Shown here one piece after another: positions 17,219 to 25,166 of a stretch of 64,000 nt of DNA; position 1 is the stretch's first letter; every line of letters begins with the position of its first letter. The DNA is from a virus. A model generated the notes under the pieces. The model saw nothing but the letters and a program-made list of their open reading frames with translations. It was not told the origin of the DNA and did not search any database. The stretch is taken from positions 1 to 64,000 of the IMG/VR virus record IMGVR_UViG_3300010412_000019. One strand, written 5' to 3'. Both the position numbers and the translations under genes were made by a program.

Positions 17219-18168
17219 GCGGCACTCCTGATTGCTTCATCTTCCTCGTAGAGAAGGTCAACAATCTCATTCAGTGATAAATCTTCGGCAAAGGTGATAC
17301 CGCCAGCAGAAGCGTGTCCACCAGCGGATTGCACCAAATTGGGGTGGCGAGTAGGTAAGTCTTTAATGCCATTGTTGACATTGAAAGATGGGTCAGAGTC
17401 TTTGATACGGACACTGACATTGTGTTTTGAGAAGTCTGGTGATATGATGTAGAATACATCGCCATCCATGTAGCTTGTCACAAAATTGATAGCTTTAGAC
17501 TCAGAGATTACAACAACCTTTGAACCAGACTCCATTTCTTCAACTGTTGCGTTTTCGATAACGTTCTGACGCTGTTGTTTCAACCCCTCATGCCACTGTA
17601 ACTCGGCATCGGTGAAACCTTTCAGCCCGTCTTTGAATCGCGCACGGAAATCGTCCATGTGAAGATTCCAGAACAGGTCGTTCATCATCACACTTTGTTC
17701 CCATCGCTTGTTTTCTGTCTTCCACATGTCGTATGTGTTGACAGCATTCATGAATGCATCAAGCCATGATGTGCGTTGAGCGCCTTTGTTTCGTGCGCCA
17801 TCCATCCACATCAAAGCTGTTGATGAAAATTCAAGATCGAAATGAAACTCAAAGCTACCCTCAGCCGGGTGATATGGGTTATCAGCGTACTTACTGAATT
17901 CTTCTGACGATTCATGATGGTCGTAGTAAATCACATTCGGGAATGCGAACATTGCCAGCAGCAAATCTTCCTCTTCAATCTTGAGGTCAGCAATGACAAT
18001 GGTGTCAATCTTCTTGTAGTATTGACCAATCAGATAGCCCAATGAGGCACGAATCTTGCCGTAACCTTGGTGCTTTCGATCCACTACATTCCAAATATGA
18101 TCAGACAGAACCGAACACCCGGCACCATCAAGATCATAATGCGATAAAAGTACTACATCGCGTTTCAT
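17215..18168 (-). CDS. DHH-family phosphoesterase (NrnA/RecJ-like)
   Basis: 317 residues from the ATG at 18168, chosen because AGGAAG lies five bases upstream and because it overlaps the lipoprotein stop (ATGA). Motifs: 'SHYDLDGAG' (D12 and D14), 'YYDHHESS' (D83-H84-H85), and a C-terminal DHHA1-type 'SAGGHASAGGI'. This family cleaves small oligonucleotides or phosphate esters using two Mn ions. A role in recycling nanoRNA from degraded host nucleic acid is likely; a RecJ-like exonuclease role is possible. Confidence 0.85.
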   Translation of the reverse strand: MKRDVVLLSHYDLDGAGCSVLSDHIWNVVDRKHQGYGKIRASLGYLIGQYYKKIDTIVIADLKIEEEDLLLAMFAFPNVIYYDHHESSEEFSKYADNPYHPAEGSFEFHFDLEFSSTALMWMDGARNKGAQRTSWLDAFMNAVNTYDMWKTENKRWEQSVMMNDLFWNLHMDDFRARFKDGLKGFTDAELQWHEGLKQQRQNVIENATVEEMESGSKVVVISESKAINFVTSYMDGDVFYIISPDFSKHNVSVRIKDSDPSFNVNNGIKDLPTRHPNLVQSAGGHASAGGITFAEDLSLNEIVDLLYEEDEAIRSAA

Positions 18169-18311
18169 TTGTCTTCCTCGACCACTAACATACAATTATG
18201 AGTCAGGCGGGGGTCAGATAACGTCCCGCCTGAATACACATAACACTTCGCATTTGGGAGTGTAGCACACCCAGACAGCAAACACAAGAGGATTATGAGG
18301 ATGAACCTCAC
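18165..18311 (-). CDS. Small lipoprotein, GTG start
   Basis: 48 residues starting at GTG (18311) with GGAG eight bases upstream. The GTG overlaps the stop of the upstream gene (GTGA), and its own TGA overlaps the DHH start, so it is tightly coupled on both sides. The N terminus is a lipoprotein signal: 'RFILIILLCLLSGCATLP', lipobox L-S-G-C. The remaining 33 residues carry two more Cys. An outer-membrane or periplasmic role in lysis or exclusion is possible; nothing more can be said. Confidence 0.72.
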   Translation of the reverse strand: MRFILIILLCLLSGCATLPNAKCYVYSGGTLSDPRLTHNCMLVVEEDK

Positions 18312-18550
18312 ACTCGCTTCTCCAGCAGTTTGATTTCGTGGTCCGCAAGTTCGATCTTGTACTTGCGAAGAAGTTGAAGGTTTTCGGAAGTCGGCGTACC
18401 ACCGAACTTACGAAGTACCTTGGTTGACAGAAGCGCGGTAATCGCTTCATCTGTGGTTGCAGACTTCCAAGCCTGCAATTGAGTTTTGAGATTGGCAAGC
18501 GCCACCGAGCGCCTACGCAACTTCGCCGCACGATCATTACGCATGATCAT
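18308..18550 (-). CDS. Small basic hypothetical protein
   Basis: 80 residues, rich in R, K and L, mostly helical ('AAKLRRRSVALANLKTQLQAW'), ending 'ADHEIKLLEKRV'. Its stop overlaps the lipoprotein GTG. No family recognised. Confidence 0.55.
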   Translation of the reverse strand: MIMRNDRAAKLRRRSVALANLKTQLQAWKSATTDEAITALLSTKVLRKFGGTPTSENLQLLRKYKIELADHEIKLLEKRV

Positions 18551-18582
18551 CCTCCATTGAGTAGTTAAGTTAAAATTTCAAT

Positions 18583-19212
18583 TTAGCCTTTAATCGCATC
18601 AAGTACACGACCAAACACACCCTTCTTAGGTGGGGGTGGTGGGGGTGCAGACTTGGCCAGTTCAGCCTCTTCCTGCTGTTTCAGCCAATGCTTGCGAGCC
18701 ATGATCATTTGCACGATCAGTTGCTTTTCTGTCTGAATTTCAGCACCACGGCGAATCAGCTTACGCAACTCATCAAGATCACTCTGCGAAGCATGAAGCG
18801 GGTACAACTGCAACAGGATTTCAATTTCATCCATGCGAGACTTGATCTGTTCATGTTCAGCCTCGGACAGCTTCAACATATCGGTGAACATTTCAATCTG
18901 CCATGCAGGGTCAGACTCCCAATCGGGATGCTTCTCTCTGAGAGATTGACGAACAGGGTACAGGTCTTCTGGTTCTGTTGTGTCTACCTCTGGTTCAGCG
19001 TCAACATCAGGTACATTGTATTCAATCTCCCTGACTTCGACGTTAGCGGCTTTACCGTCACGCTCTTCAAGCTGATCTGGTGTTTCCAGTTCACGAAGAG
19101 AAGCCGTTGCCGGGTCTGGCCCTTCTGGTTGTTTAGGAATGACTAGACCGCTGCCCAACTCTTCAAAAGTATCTGGGACGAAAGCGGTAGCCTTTGTCTT
19201 CTTCTTTGTCAC
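18583..19212 (-). CDS. Hypothetical protein with acidic N-terminus and proline run
   Basis: 209 residues. An acidic N-terminal half ('VPDVDAEPEVDTTEPEDLYP') is followed by a helical coiled-coil-like region ('MLKLSEAEHEQIKSRMDEIEI') and a Pro run near the C terminus ('SAPPPPPPKKG'). It overlaps GMP reductase by four bases. No enzymatic motif seen; an adaptor or host-interaction role is possible. Confidence 0.55.
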   Translation of the reverse strand: MTKKKTKATAFVPDTFEELGSGLVIPKQPEGPDPATASLRELETPDQLEERDGKAANVEVREIEYNVPDVDAEPEVDTTEPEDLYPVRQSLREKHPDWESDPAWQIEMFTDMLKLSEAEHEQIKSRMDEIEILLQLYPLHASQSDLDELRKLIRRGAEIQTEKQLIVQMIMARKHWLKQQEEAELAKSAPPPPPPKKGVFGRVLDAIKG

Positions 19213-20354
19213 GAAAAACTCCCGTTCAATTGTTCATGTGTTAGTACAAAGGTAGCACACTTCGGCATATCTTTCAACCTAGCAGCACCAATGTATGTCA
19301 TGGTGGATCGAATACCACCAAGAATCTCTGTCATCGTATGGCGAACATCACCACGCCAAGGAACAACAACTTCTTTACCTTCTGAGGCACGATACGTCTT
19401 CTTTTCACCATAATGCTCAAGTTGAGCCTCGGTTGAAGACATACCATGGAACTTCATACCAACACGTTTTGAGTAGGCAAAACGTTCAGGGCGAAGTCCC
19501 AGTTCAGAAGCGGCAACGTGTCGATCTGGGTGAGGTGCCAAATCAATTGGCATTTCTGACCCATCATCGAATACCACATCACCATCACACTCTTCATGCC
19601 CAGCAAGCATACCGCCGAGCATCACGAAATCAGCACCAGCGGCAAATGCTTTTGCAACATCACCGGGACAGGTGCAGCCACCGTCAGCACAAATCATACC
19701 ACCGAGTCCATGTGCAGCATCGGCACATTCATCGATAGCGGAAAGTTGAGGGTAACCGACTCCAGTCATCTTGCGTGTGGTGCAGACGGAGCCGGGCCCA
19801 ATACCCACTTTGACGATATCAGCACCAGAAATGATCAACTGTTCGGTCATTTCATACGTGGCGACATTGCCAGCCATGATAATCGACCCATTGAATAGAT
19901 GCCTGACAAACTGGACGTACTCGGCAAACTTCTCAGTATAGCCATTTGCTACGTCAATGCAGATTTTGGGCTTCCATGTTGGGTTGTTAGTCTCGGCTTT
20001 GATTCGATGTTCGATTCGTTGTAGTCTTTCAATCTCACCATCGCGCATACCAATTGAGAACCATGTGTTATATGGCAAACGCTCTTTCGAGAATTCGACC
20101 AATTGATCCTCGGTATAGAATTTATGCAATGCGGTCATGCAATTGAACTTATCAAGTGCCCGAGACATTGCAAATGTACCAGTGTGATCCATATTCGCAG
20201 CAATGATCGGAACTCCCTTCCATTCAACATGCGAATGCTTGAATTTCATTTGCCGACTCAGATCAACGTCCCTTGATGGTAACGCTGATCGTTTAGGCTT
20301 TATGAACACATTATGAAAAGACAGGCCCTTTCGGCAGCCACAATCAAGTCTCAT
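19209..20354 (-). CDS. guaC: GMP reductase
   Basis: 381 residues (E. coli GuaC is 347). It converts GMP to IMP with NADPH. The catalytic loop '[20 protein letters not shown]' has the active Cys at 191, '[12 protein letters not shown]' and '[19 protein letters not shown]' align closely with the enterobacterial enzyme, and 'MTALHKFYT' replaces the usual AVHKHYS. An insert of about 30 residues ('[20 protein letters not shown]') after the flap region is not in E. coli GuaC. It would rebalance purines from degraded host RNA toward adenine nucleotides. Confidence 0.93.
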   Translation of the reverse strand: MRLDCGCRKGLSFHNVFIKPKRSALPSRDVDLSRQMKFKHSHVEWKGVPIIAANMDHTGTFAMSRALDKFNCMTALHKFYTEDQLVEFSKERLPYNTWFSIGMRDGEIERLQRIEHRIKAETNNPTWKPKICIDVANGYTEKFAEYVQFVRHLFNGSIIMAGNVATYEMTEQLIISGADIVKVGIGPGSVCTTRKMTGVGYPQLSAIDECADAAHGLGGMICADGGCTCPGDVAKAFAAGADFVMLGGMLAGHEECDGDVVFDDGSEMPIDLAPHPDRHVAASELGLRPERFAYSKRVGMKFHGMSSTEAQLEHYGEKKTYRASEGKEVVVPWRGDVRHTMTEILGGIRSTMTYIGAARLKDMPKCATFVLTHEQLNGSFS

Positions 20355-20683
20355 CTGTCATCACCAGACCCGTGGAGTGTTCCACGTTCACGGCGACCCA
20401 ACAGCTTATCAATATTGGTCAATGCGACCTCTTCAAGCGTCAGGCCGAATTCATGTGCTTCTGCGGTAATGTACCACAGCACATCGCCCAGTTCTTTGCA
20501 AATGGCCGCTTTGTCTTCTTCGTTCCATTCGCCATTCTTGTCACGTTGAATCTTCTTGATCTTCTCAGCAACCTCACCAGCCTCACCAGTCAACCCAAGT
20601 ACAGGGTAAATGATGTTGTTACCAATGTTCGGGTAACGGGCAGTCTTATCGATCAGTTCAGCATATTCATTAAAAGTCAGCAT
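20351..20683 (-). CDS. MazG-like nucleoside triphosphate pyrophosphohydrolase
   Basis: 110 residues from the ATG at 20683, with GAGG five bases upstream. The longer upstream frame runs through a zinc-ribbon gene and is rejected. The EExxE...ExxD metal site is visible in 'GLTGEAGEVAEKIKKIQRD' and 'CKELGDVLWYITAEAHEFGL'. Such enzymes hydrolyse (d)NTPs or ppGpp-linked substrates; in phages they are thought to adjust nucleotide pools or alarmone response. Overlaps GuaC by four bases. Confidence 0.85.
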   Translation of the reverse strand: MLTFNEYAELIDKTARYPNIGNNIIYPVLGLTGEAGEVAEKIKKIQRDKNGEWNEEDKAAICKELGDVLWYITAEAHEFGLTLEEVALTNIDKLLGRRERGTLHGSGDDR

Positions 20684-20690
20684 GTCATCC

Positions 20691-20924
20691 TCATTTTGTG
20701 CCGGGTGCATAGGGCCCACCTTCATTGTCGCTGGCTTGATTCTTCTTTCCCTGATTCGCAGCACACACTCCACAGAAAGAAGCCCACGGTGCGTTGCCGC
20801 TACCGCAGGCTGGACAAATCCATCCTCTGATTGAAGGGGTGTTGACGGGATAATCTCTCCCGAAAGGAAACGCAGAGCATGTGCCTCCGCGCATACAAGC
20901 ACCAGTACAAAAACATGTTCCCAT
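20691..20924 (-). CDS. Small zinc-ribbon protein
   Basis: 77 residues. 'WICPACGSGNAPWASFCGVC' is a RanBP2/double-zinc-ribbon type finger (two CxxC pairs); the N terminus has further Cys ('MGTCFCTGACMRGGTC'). Function unknown. Confidence 0.55.
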   Translation of the reverse strand: MGTCFCTGACMRGGTCSAFPFGRDYPVNTPSIRGWICPACGSGNAPWASFCGVCAANQGKKNQASDNEGGPYAPGTK

Positions 20925-20951
20925 GTGTCACCTCAAATTTGGTATAGGGTA

Positions 20952-21251
20952 CTACACTTCCCAGCCGAGATTCAACTCCGGGTTGAGTCTTTTTCTTGTG
21001 TAGCGACCCCATGTTTCCGCTAGAACAGCTTCAAGATTCTTGATACCCACAAATTCAGGGTTCTCGGTTGAGCGTTTTGCACAGTAGAGAATCACCTGAC
21101 CATTGTGGCGAATAAACCATCCATCATTGTCTTCATCGATATGCTTACCGAGAATTGGAATGTTCAACTCTGAGTCTTTAATCTGAGCGCCAGTGATGAA
21201 CAGCTTCGGGTCATTGTGGATGTCTAGAATTCTGTCTAGTATTTCGGTCAT
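20952..21251 (-). CDS. Hypothetical protein
   Basis: 99 residues, mixed alpha/beta composition ('ILDRILDIHNDPKLFITGA', 'GWFIRHNGQVILYCAK'). Directly follows the 21252 gene without a gap. No family recognised. Confidence 0.55.
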   Translation of the reverse strand: MTEILDRILDIHNDPKLFITGAQIKDSELNIPILGKHIDEDNDGWFIRHNGQVILYCAKRSTENPEFVGIKNLEAVLAETWGRYTRKRLNPELNLGWEV

Positions 21252-21557
21252 TTACTTCGGTACCTGTCCGGGCCTTGCAATCTGAATGCTTGAAGTCACT
21301 TCCATGTAAGCGTCTTCAAGTTCTTTCGGCAGCTTGTAGGATACAACGTAGTCAGCCGAACCGAACTCAAATTCTTCGGTCGTTGAATACGGGCACCACT
21401 TCAAGAAGCGAATCATTTCCTGACCCTGTTGATTCGGGTGAGGGTGTGTTACAGGTACGACTGGTCGGCGAATAACGTAATCACCAGCAGGACGTTCCTC
21501 AACAAGTTCGGCAAAGATATCTTCACCTGAGCGCATTCTAAAGCCAATAACATTCAT
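21252..21557 (-). CDS. Conserved phage protein, possible Sm-like fold
   Basis: 101 residues. The pattern 'IGFRMRSGEDIFAELVEE' followed by 'YVIRRPVVPV', 'FLKWCPYS' and 'YVVSYKLPKELEDAYMEVTS' is one I associate with a small protein family common in T4-like marine phages, with a beta-barrel Sm/LSm-like layout. If so it may bind RNA. That is an inference from the pattern only. Confidence 0.5.
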   Translation of the reverse strand: MNVIGFRMRSGEDIFAELVEERPAGDYVIRRPVVPVTHPHPNQQGQEMIRFLKWCPYSTTEEFEFGSADYVVSYKLPKELEDAYMEVTSSIQIARPGQVPK

Positions 21558-21579
21558 AACAATCTCCTGTTTTCAATAT

Positions 21580-22011
21580 TTAGTCCGTGTAAAAGATGTG
21601 GTTGTCTATCTGTATATTCATCGTAACGCTTTTAGTCCAATGGGGTGGGTCAATCTTATCGTTGTGGTAATACAACGATCCACCTGTAATATCAACGGGG
21701 ATAATCATAGTGAGCAAAGAAACCCATTCTGATTCTGCAAGTGCAACCCGTTCAAGTTTGCTGTTATTCTTCGGCAGTGGTTCTGGAAGACCGTCCCAGT
21801 AATACGAAAATTGACCACGTTCACGAACAACCCTACAGAAACCGTCTGGCCATCGGCCATCGATTACTCTGTTGCGTATGACATTGGCAACTGATAGTTT
21901 ACCAATTACGCTTTGATTGCCCGCCTCATAATATACAGCTTCCGTCAAACAATGTAACTGAGTCTGGTTAACGGAAAACAACCAGACCAGCAGGCTTAAA
22001 AGAAAACTCAT
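21580..22011 (-). CDS. SleB-type cell wall hydrolase (candidate endolysin)
   Basis: 143 residues. The hydrophobic N terminus ('MSFLLSLLVWLFSV') is a signal or signal-anchor, followed by the SleB/CwlJ core: 'LTEAVYYEAGNQS', 'KLSVANVIRNRVIDGRWPDG', 'CRVVRERGQFSYYWDG' and a closing 'HIFYTD'. The Glu residues in AVYYEAG are the presumed catalytic acids. SleB-family proteins are muralytic (transglycosylase-like or amidase). As gp5 lacks lysozyme here, this is the best candidate for the lysis or entry murein hydrolase; the signal would allow Sec-dependent export (SAR-type). Confidence 0.8.
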   Translation of the reverse strand: MSFLLSLLVWLFSVNQTQLHCLTEAVYYEAGNQSVIGKLSVANVIRNRVIDGRWPDGFCRVVRERGQFSYYWDGLPEPLPKNNSKLERVALAESEWVSLLTMIIPVDITGGSLYYHNDKIDPPHWTKSVTMNIQIDNHIFYTD

Positions 22012-22655
22012 GCATTTCTGTCCATCCAGTGAATGAAAACGACACGCTCCCCTGATCTTATGCGCGCCACACCGTGGGACGTTTTATCGGCAGTTGGGTA
22101 CATGATAGATTCCTCAACATGCTTGAAATTCGTCACCACAGGTACGATATTGGGCAGGTTCCAATTCACCATCTGATCCTCGGTATGCGCTTCAAGAAAC
22201 ATTGTGTTCTTTTTACGCTCCGCAGGGTCGTCAGACCAATGTGACTTACCCACCAATAACGAATGGTCATCAAAGATTATCATTTCCCCGCCTTCGCATT
22301 CATGTTGCTCTAGCAGGGTAACGACAGTTAGCGTACCGGGTCTGTCTGGATGCATCTTTGCAAAAGCGCCCGGTTTGTAACGCAAAATACTATGGTATGT
22401 AGTTCTCAGGCCTATTTGCCTGTCCAGCTTTAATAGATGGCTGTTAATCTCAGCATCCAAGAATGTCTTGTATCGGTCTGTACCGAATACATTTGCCGAT
22501 CTAAGACAGTCTGAATGCACCAACTCATTCGCATCCTTCTTTCTACGCAGAAGGTCTAGAAAACCCTCTGGGTAGAAATTGTCGAAGCGAATGAGTTTTG
22601 TTTGTGAAAGTTTGTCTAGTCTTTCTCTATTGAGCGGCAGTTGTAGATTTAGCAT
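22008..22655 (-). CDS. 2-oxoglutarate/Fe(II)-dependent dioxygenase (prolyl 4-hydroxylase-like)
   Basis: 215 residues. The double-stranded beta-helix core is visible: 'YHSILRYKPGAFAKMHPDRP' gives the HxD pair, 'TLTVVTLLEQHECEGGEMII' the central strands, 'TSHGVARIRSGERVVFIHWM' the distal His and Arg for Fe and 2-oxoglutarate. Related PKHD/P4H-type enzymes are common in marine myoviruses. Substrate unknown (protein side chain or nucleic acid base). Overlaps the lysin gene by four bases. Confidence 0.8.
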   Translation of the reverse strand: MLNLQLPLNRERLDKLSQTKLIRFDNFYPEGFLDLLRRKKDANELVHSDCLRSANVFGTDRYKTFLDAEINSHLLKLDRQIGLRTTYHSILRYKPGAFAKMHPDRPGTLTVVTLLEQHECEGGEMIIFDDHSLLVGKSHWSDDPAERKKNTMFLEAHTEDQMVNWNLPNIVPVVTNFKHVEESIMYPTADKTSHGVARIRSGERVVFIHWMDRNA

Positions 22656-23028
22656 TGTCAGCAGCCATTTTCTCGTTGGCTATCTCATTCAACTGCTCGG
22701 CGTATTTGCAGAGCCGAGGATAGCCACCCTTTGAATTCTTCGGGGCTTTCGTCCACTTTTCAAGACGCCACTTGTCACCCTTCGCGTAACCAAGATTGCC
22801 CCATTTCTTCCAATACTTAGCCGTGATAGAACCGCTGTGAGCATCGGCACCAGTGAACCCAATGCCGTTGTTGTGGTTGGTGATATTCGAAGATTGTTCA
22901 TCTTTGTTCTGCCGCATGAAGAGCGACCAGAGTGCCCGACCAACAACCGTTTCGACATATTCATGACCGTACTTGTCAACATCAAGCATGTCTTTGAGCA
23001 GGTCTTTTGTCACAAGTGTCTTCATCAA
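22627..23028 (-). CDS. Hypothetical protein
   Basis: 133 residues. 'YVETVVGRALWSLFMRQNKD', 'NNGIGFTGADAHSGSITAKYW' and 'CKYAEQLNEIANEKMA' are the clearest segments. Seen-type layout of small phage proteins of unknown function. Overlaps the dioxygenase start by 29 bases. Confidence 0.55.
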   Translation of the reverse strand: MMKTLVTKDLLKDMLDVDKYGHEYVETVVGRALWSLFMRQNKDEQSSNITNHNNGIGFTGADAHSGSITAKYWKKWGNLGYAKGDKWRLEKWTKAPKNSKGGYPRLCKYAEQLNEIANEKMAADNAKSTTAAQ

Positions 23029-23034
23029 TAAAAC

Positions 23035-23256
23035 CTATGCGTCATTGTTTTCAATTACGTCAGCAGCCGCAACCAGATGATTCAGCGCATGACCCATTTC
23101 GAACAGGGCACCGTGAAGTACATCGTCGGCATCATCTTGCGGCTCTTCCCAGTTTTCATAAACCGTTTCAAGAGCGGCAAGAGAATTCTTCAAGGCGATC
23201 ATCTTTGCCCTGAAATTCTCGCGGTGCATGTCCATCCTATCAGCGTATGTCAACAT
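23035..23256 (-). CDS. Small helical hypothetical protein
   Basis: 73 residues, helical ('NFRAKMIALKNSLAALETVY') with an acidic centre ('EEPQDDADDVLHG'). Overlaps the next gene by one base. Confidence 0.5.
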   Translation of the reverse strand: MLTYADRMDMHRENFRAKMIALKNSLAALETVYENWEEPQDDADDVLHGALFEMGHALNHLVAAADVIENNDA

Positions 23257-23528
23257 CAGTCATCCTCAAAGATGGTGTCGGCGTCATCTGCGCCGTAACC
23301 GCGATCTTCCCGATCAAGCATCATTGCGCTCAACGGGACCAAATCGACTACCCTTGCGTAGTCCCCATTGCGAAAATCGACACGGTACGGGGTGACCTTC
23401 TTCACATTGCCCGGGCCGTTGTCGATAAACCTATCAAGCATCTTCAAGGCGTCAGTCTTTAACGTCTTGAAGAAAGAATCTTTGCTGCGCGTATCAGCGT
23501 GGTAGTATTCAATTCTGTACATTAGCAA
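23256..23528 (-). CDS. Small hypothetical protein
   Basis: 90 residues, charged, with an acidic C terminus ('GADDADTIFEDD'). No family recognised; coupled to the downstream gene. Confidence 0.5.
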   Translation of the reverse strand: MLMYRIEYYHADTRSKDSFFKTLKTDALKMLDRFIDNGPGNVKKVTPYRVDFRNGDYARVVDLVPLSAMMLDREDRGYGADDADTIFEDD

Positions 23529-23604
23529 CTCATCAAGTAGTTTGAAATTACCGAAAACTGCCCGTAGTGCCTAGCGACTAGACCAGATGCAAACAGAAAC
23601 AGTT

Positions 23605-23799
23605 TCAATCGTCACCATCGCAGTAATTGTAACCAACAACATCTTCGATGAATGCATGTTTCATCAGCCGAAACTGAGTATCCATGTAAGCATTGTCAGA
23701 TGCCAGAATGTAGTTAAAAGCAAGCGAAATCGCCAGCAACAGCAGCAGGACGATTCTGCTAACGCTCTTGTCTCTCAAAAAGTCAATCTTTTTACTCAT
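23605..23799 (-). CDS. Small single-span membrane protein
   Basis: 64 residues from ATG 23799 (MSKKIDFLRDK). One transmembrane segment ('IVLLLLLAISLAFNYIL') preceded by a basic stretch, so N-in topology with about 30 residues outside. Could be a small holin, pinholin or inner-membrane regulator; it follows two genes encoding a pseudopilin and another membrane microprotein. Confidence 0.55.
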   Translation of the reverse strand: MSKKIDFLRDKSVSRIVLLLLLAISLAFNYILASDNAYMDTQFRLMKHAFIEDVVGYNYCDGDD

Positions 23800-23866
23800 G
23801 GCAAGAGTATTATAACAACTCTGGAGAACATTGCAACCACTTTGCGCCAAAGCGAATGATGTATTT

Positions 23867-23968
23867 TCAACGCAGGAATGAAAATACACCAAACATGCAA
23901 TCCAACATGAGCAAAATTACCGCCAATGCAATCACAAGTTCAAGATAATTGCTCGTTTTTAGTCTCAT
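23867..23968 (-). CDS. Membrane microprotein coupled to the pseudopilin gene
   Basis: 33 residues (MRLKTSNYLELVIALA...), one predicted membrane segment ('LELVIALAVILLMLDCMFG'). Its ATG overlaps the pseudopilin TGA (ATGA), which supports translation by coupling. Function unknown. Confidence 0.5.
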   Translation of the reverse strand: MRLKTSNYLELVIALAVILLMLDCMFGVFSFLR

Positions 23969-24240
23969 TCAATAACGATGGCCGTTGTTTCTTTGCGTTT
24001 GCTAGTGCAAGCGCCAGCAAAGATGATTTGACCATCAACCTCCCAATATCCATCTCCGATGGGTTTCGGCGTCCCTTTTGTCACTTCGTTGAACACCTCA
24101 GTGTTCTCAAGATTACAAATCGTGCGTGTTTCAAACGTCTTGCCACTGTCTTTGACCGCCGAGATAACCAGTGAAGCCAGTATGGCAACAATGGCAATGA
24201 CGATCATCAATTCGATCAATGTGAACCCGTTGCGTTTCAT
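23965..24240 (-). CDS. Type IV pilin-like protein (class III N-terminal methylation motif)
   Basis: 91 residues. It begins MKRNGFTLIELMIVIAIVAI: a basic leader, G5 before F6 at the prepilin peptidase site, and Glu at mature position 5, followed by the hydrophobic N-terminal helix. The short remainder has two Cys ('TICNLENTE', 'FAGACTSK') that could form the pilin disulphide, and 'GYWEVDGQIIFAGAC' resembles pseudopilin beta strands. It would need the host prepilin peptidase. At 91 residues it is shorter than major pilins and nearer minor pseudopilins. A phage-encoded pilin is unusual; it may interfere with host pili used as receptors or with type II secretion. Confidence 0.8.
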   Translation of the reverse strand: MKRNGFTLIELMIVIAIVAILASLVISAVKDSGKTFETRTICNLENTEVFNEVTKGTPKPIGDGYWEVDGQIIFAGACTSKRKETTAIVIE

Positions 24241-24515
24241 GCGAAAGTATCCTTCAAGTACGCCTTTGCTTCATCGACCGAGCGGCAAACGTGCGTGTTT
24301 GTCCTGTTGGAACTTACGGTCATGAACTTCGGCCCATAAATCTCAACAACCCCATCAAGGGTGCGAGCCCTACAAAACGTCACCGAACGAATTGACCTAC
24401 CATCTTTCGTAGCATGTTTCCCGGTAAGGACGCCATATACTTCATCCAAACCAAGCTCCCGTAGGTAGTTAGCCAACTCGTTTTGTATGTCTTCTCGTAC
24501 CGACATATCACTCAC
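24237..24515 (-). CDS. Hypothetical protein
   Basis: 92 residues of alpha/beta type ('NELANYLRELGLDEVYGVLTG', shown across the limit of one helix and strand; 'EIYGPKFMTVSSN'). Overlaps the pseudopilin start by four bases. No family recognised. Confidence 0.5.
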   Translation of the reverse strand: MSDMSVREDIQNELANYLRELGLDEVYGVLTGKHATKDGRSIRSVTFCRARTLDGVVEIYGPKFMTVSSNRTNTHVCRSVDEAKAYLKDTFA

Positions 24516-24696
24516 TCACAGGTAACCAGTCACACGGCCCTTCAACTTCAAGAACCTCCCAGTTCGGCCCAAACAGCAGCCGCGCATTCACTTTGGCATC
24601 GATCTGGCTTTCAGCGTCAAGAAACCACTGGGTATAGCTGCCAGACTTGTCACCAATACGGCGCAGGCGAACGTAAAAGCGTTTCAGATTAAGCAT
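24508..24696 (-). CDS. Small hypothetical protein
   Basis: 62 residues from ATG 24696 (MLNLKRFYVRL), chosen because GGAG lies upstream; the longer frame starts at TTG. Pattern 'RFYVRLRRIGDKSGSYTQWF' then 'DAKVNARLLFGPNWEVLEVE' is beta-alpha-beta-like. Function unknown. Confidence 0.5.
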   Translation of the reverse strand: MLNLKRFYVRLRRIGDKSGSYTQWFLDAESQIDAKVNARLLFGPNWEVLEVEGPCDWLPVSE

Positions 24697-24940
24697 CGGT
24701 ACGTGTTCTCCACTGATCAACCGTCATACGGTACATCTGTTCATTTTCGCCAAGTTCTTTACGCACCTTGGCGTTCCATATCGCACAACATTCTTTCGGG
24801 TCTAGACCCTTGGCAGCTTCGTTGATTGCTGCCCATGAATCTTGCCCACGGGCCCATACTCGGAAGTCATCTGAGTATGAATACGTCAAGTCATGTGCAT
24901 TAACAAGTTCTTTGAATTTTTCAAGTTTAGCGGTCATCAT
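24689..24940 (-). CDS. Small hypothetical protein
   Basis: 83 residues: 'FKELVNAHDLTYSYSDDFRV', 'ARGQDSWAAINEAAKGLDP' and 'CCAIWNAKVRKELG' suggest a helical fold. Similar short proteins occur in phage accessory regions; function unknown. Confidence 0.5.
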   Translation of the reverse strand: MMTAKLEKFKELVNAHDLTYSYSDDFRVWARGQDSWAAINEAAKGLDPKECCAIWNAKVRKELGENEQMYRMTVDQWRTRTDA

Positions 24941-24980
24941 TTACTCCTCCCGCCATTTTACAGCACTTAGGCTGTGTAGG

Positions 24981-25166
24981 TCAAGGTTTCATATTTGCTC
25001 CATTCAGTTTTTCATAGTAGTCAACAACAGCTACAAGACCGAACAGTACAAGCGATTGCAGACCTTCGAATAACGCACCCGGATGGGCATGTGTTGCAGC
25101 ATAAAGCTGAAAGAATGCCATGGTCAGAAACCATGCCATGAAGAATCTATTTGTGTCGAATCTCAT
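24981..25166 (-). CDS. Small membrane protein, two spans
   Basis: 61 residues with two hydrophobic segments ('FFMAWFLTMAFFQLYAA' and 'LQSLVLFGLVAVVDYY'). Holin-like size and topology, but no holin family is recognised. Overlaps the next gene by four bases. Confidence 0.5.
   Translation of the reverse strand: MRFDTNRFFMAWFLTMAFFQLYAATHAHPGALFEGLQSLVLFGLVAVVDYYEKLNGANMKP

Noticed and set aside
18214-18537. 107-codon minus-strand frame
   Set aside because: Out of phase with the 80-residue protein and the lipoprotein, both of which have ribosome sites and protein-like sequence.
20684-20902. N-terminal extension of MazG
   Set aside because: It runs out of phase through the zinc-ribbon gene; the ATG at 20683 has a good ribosome site and the MazG domain starts there.
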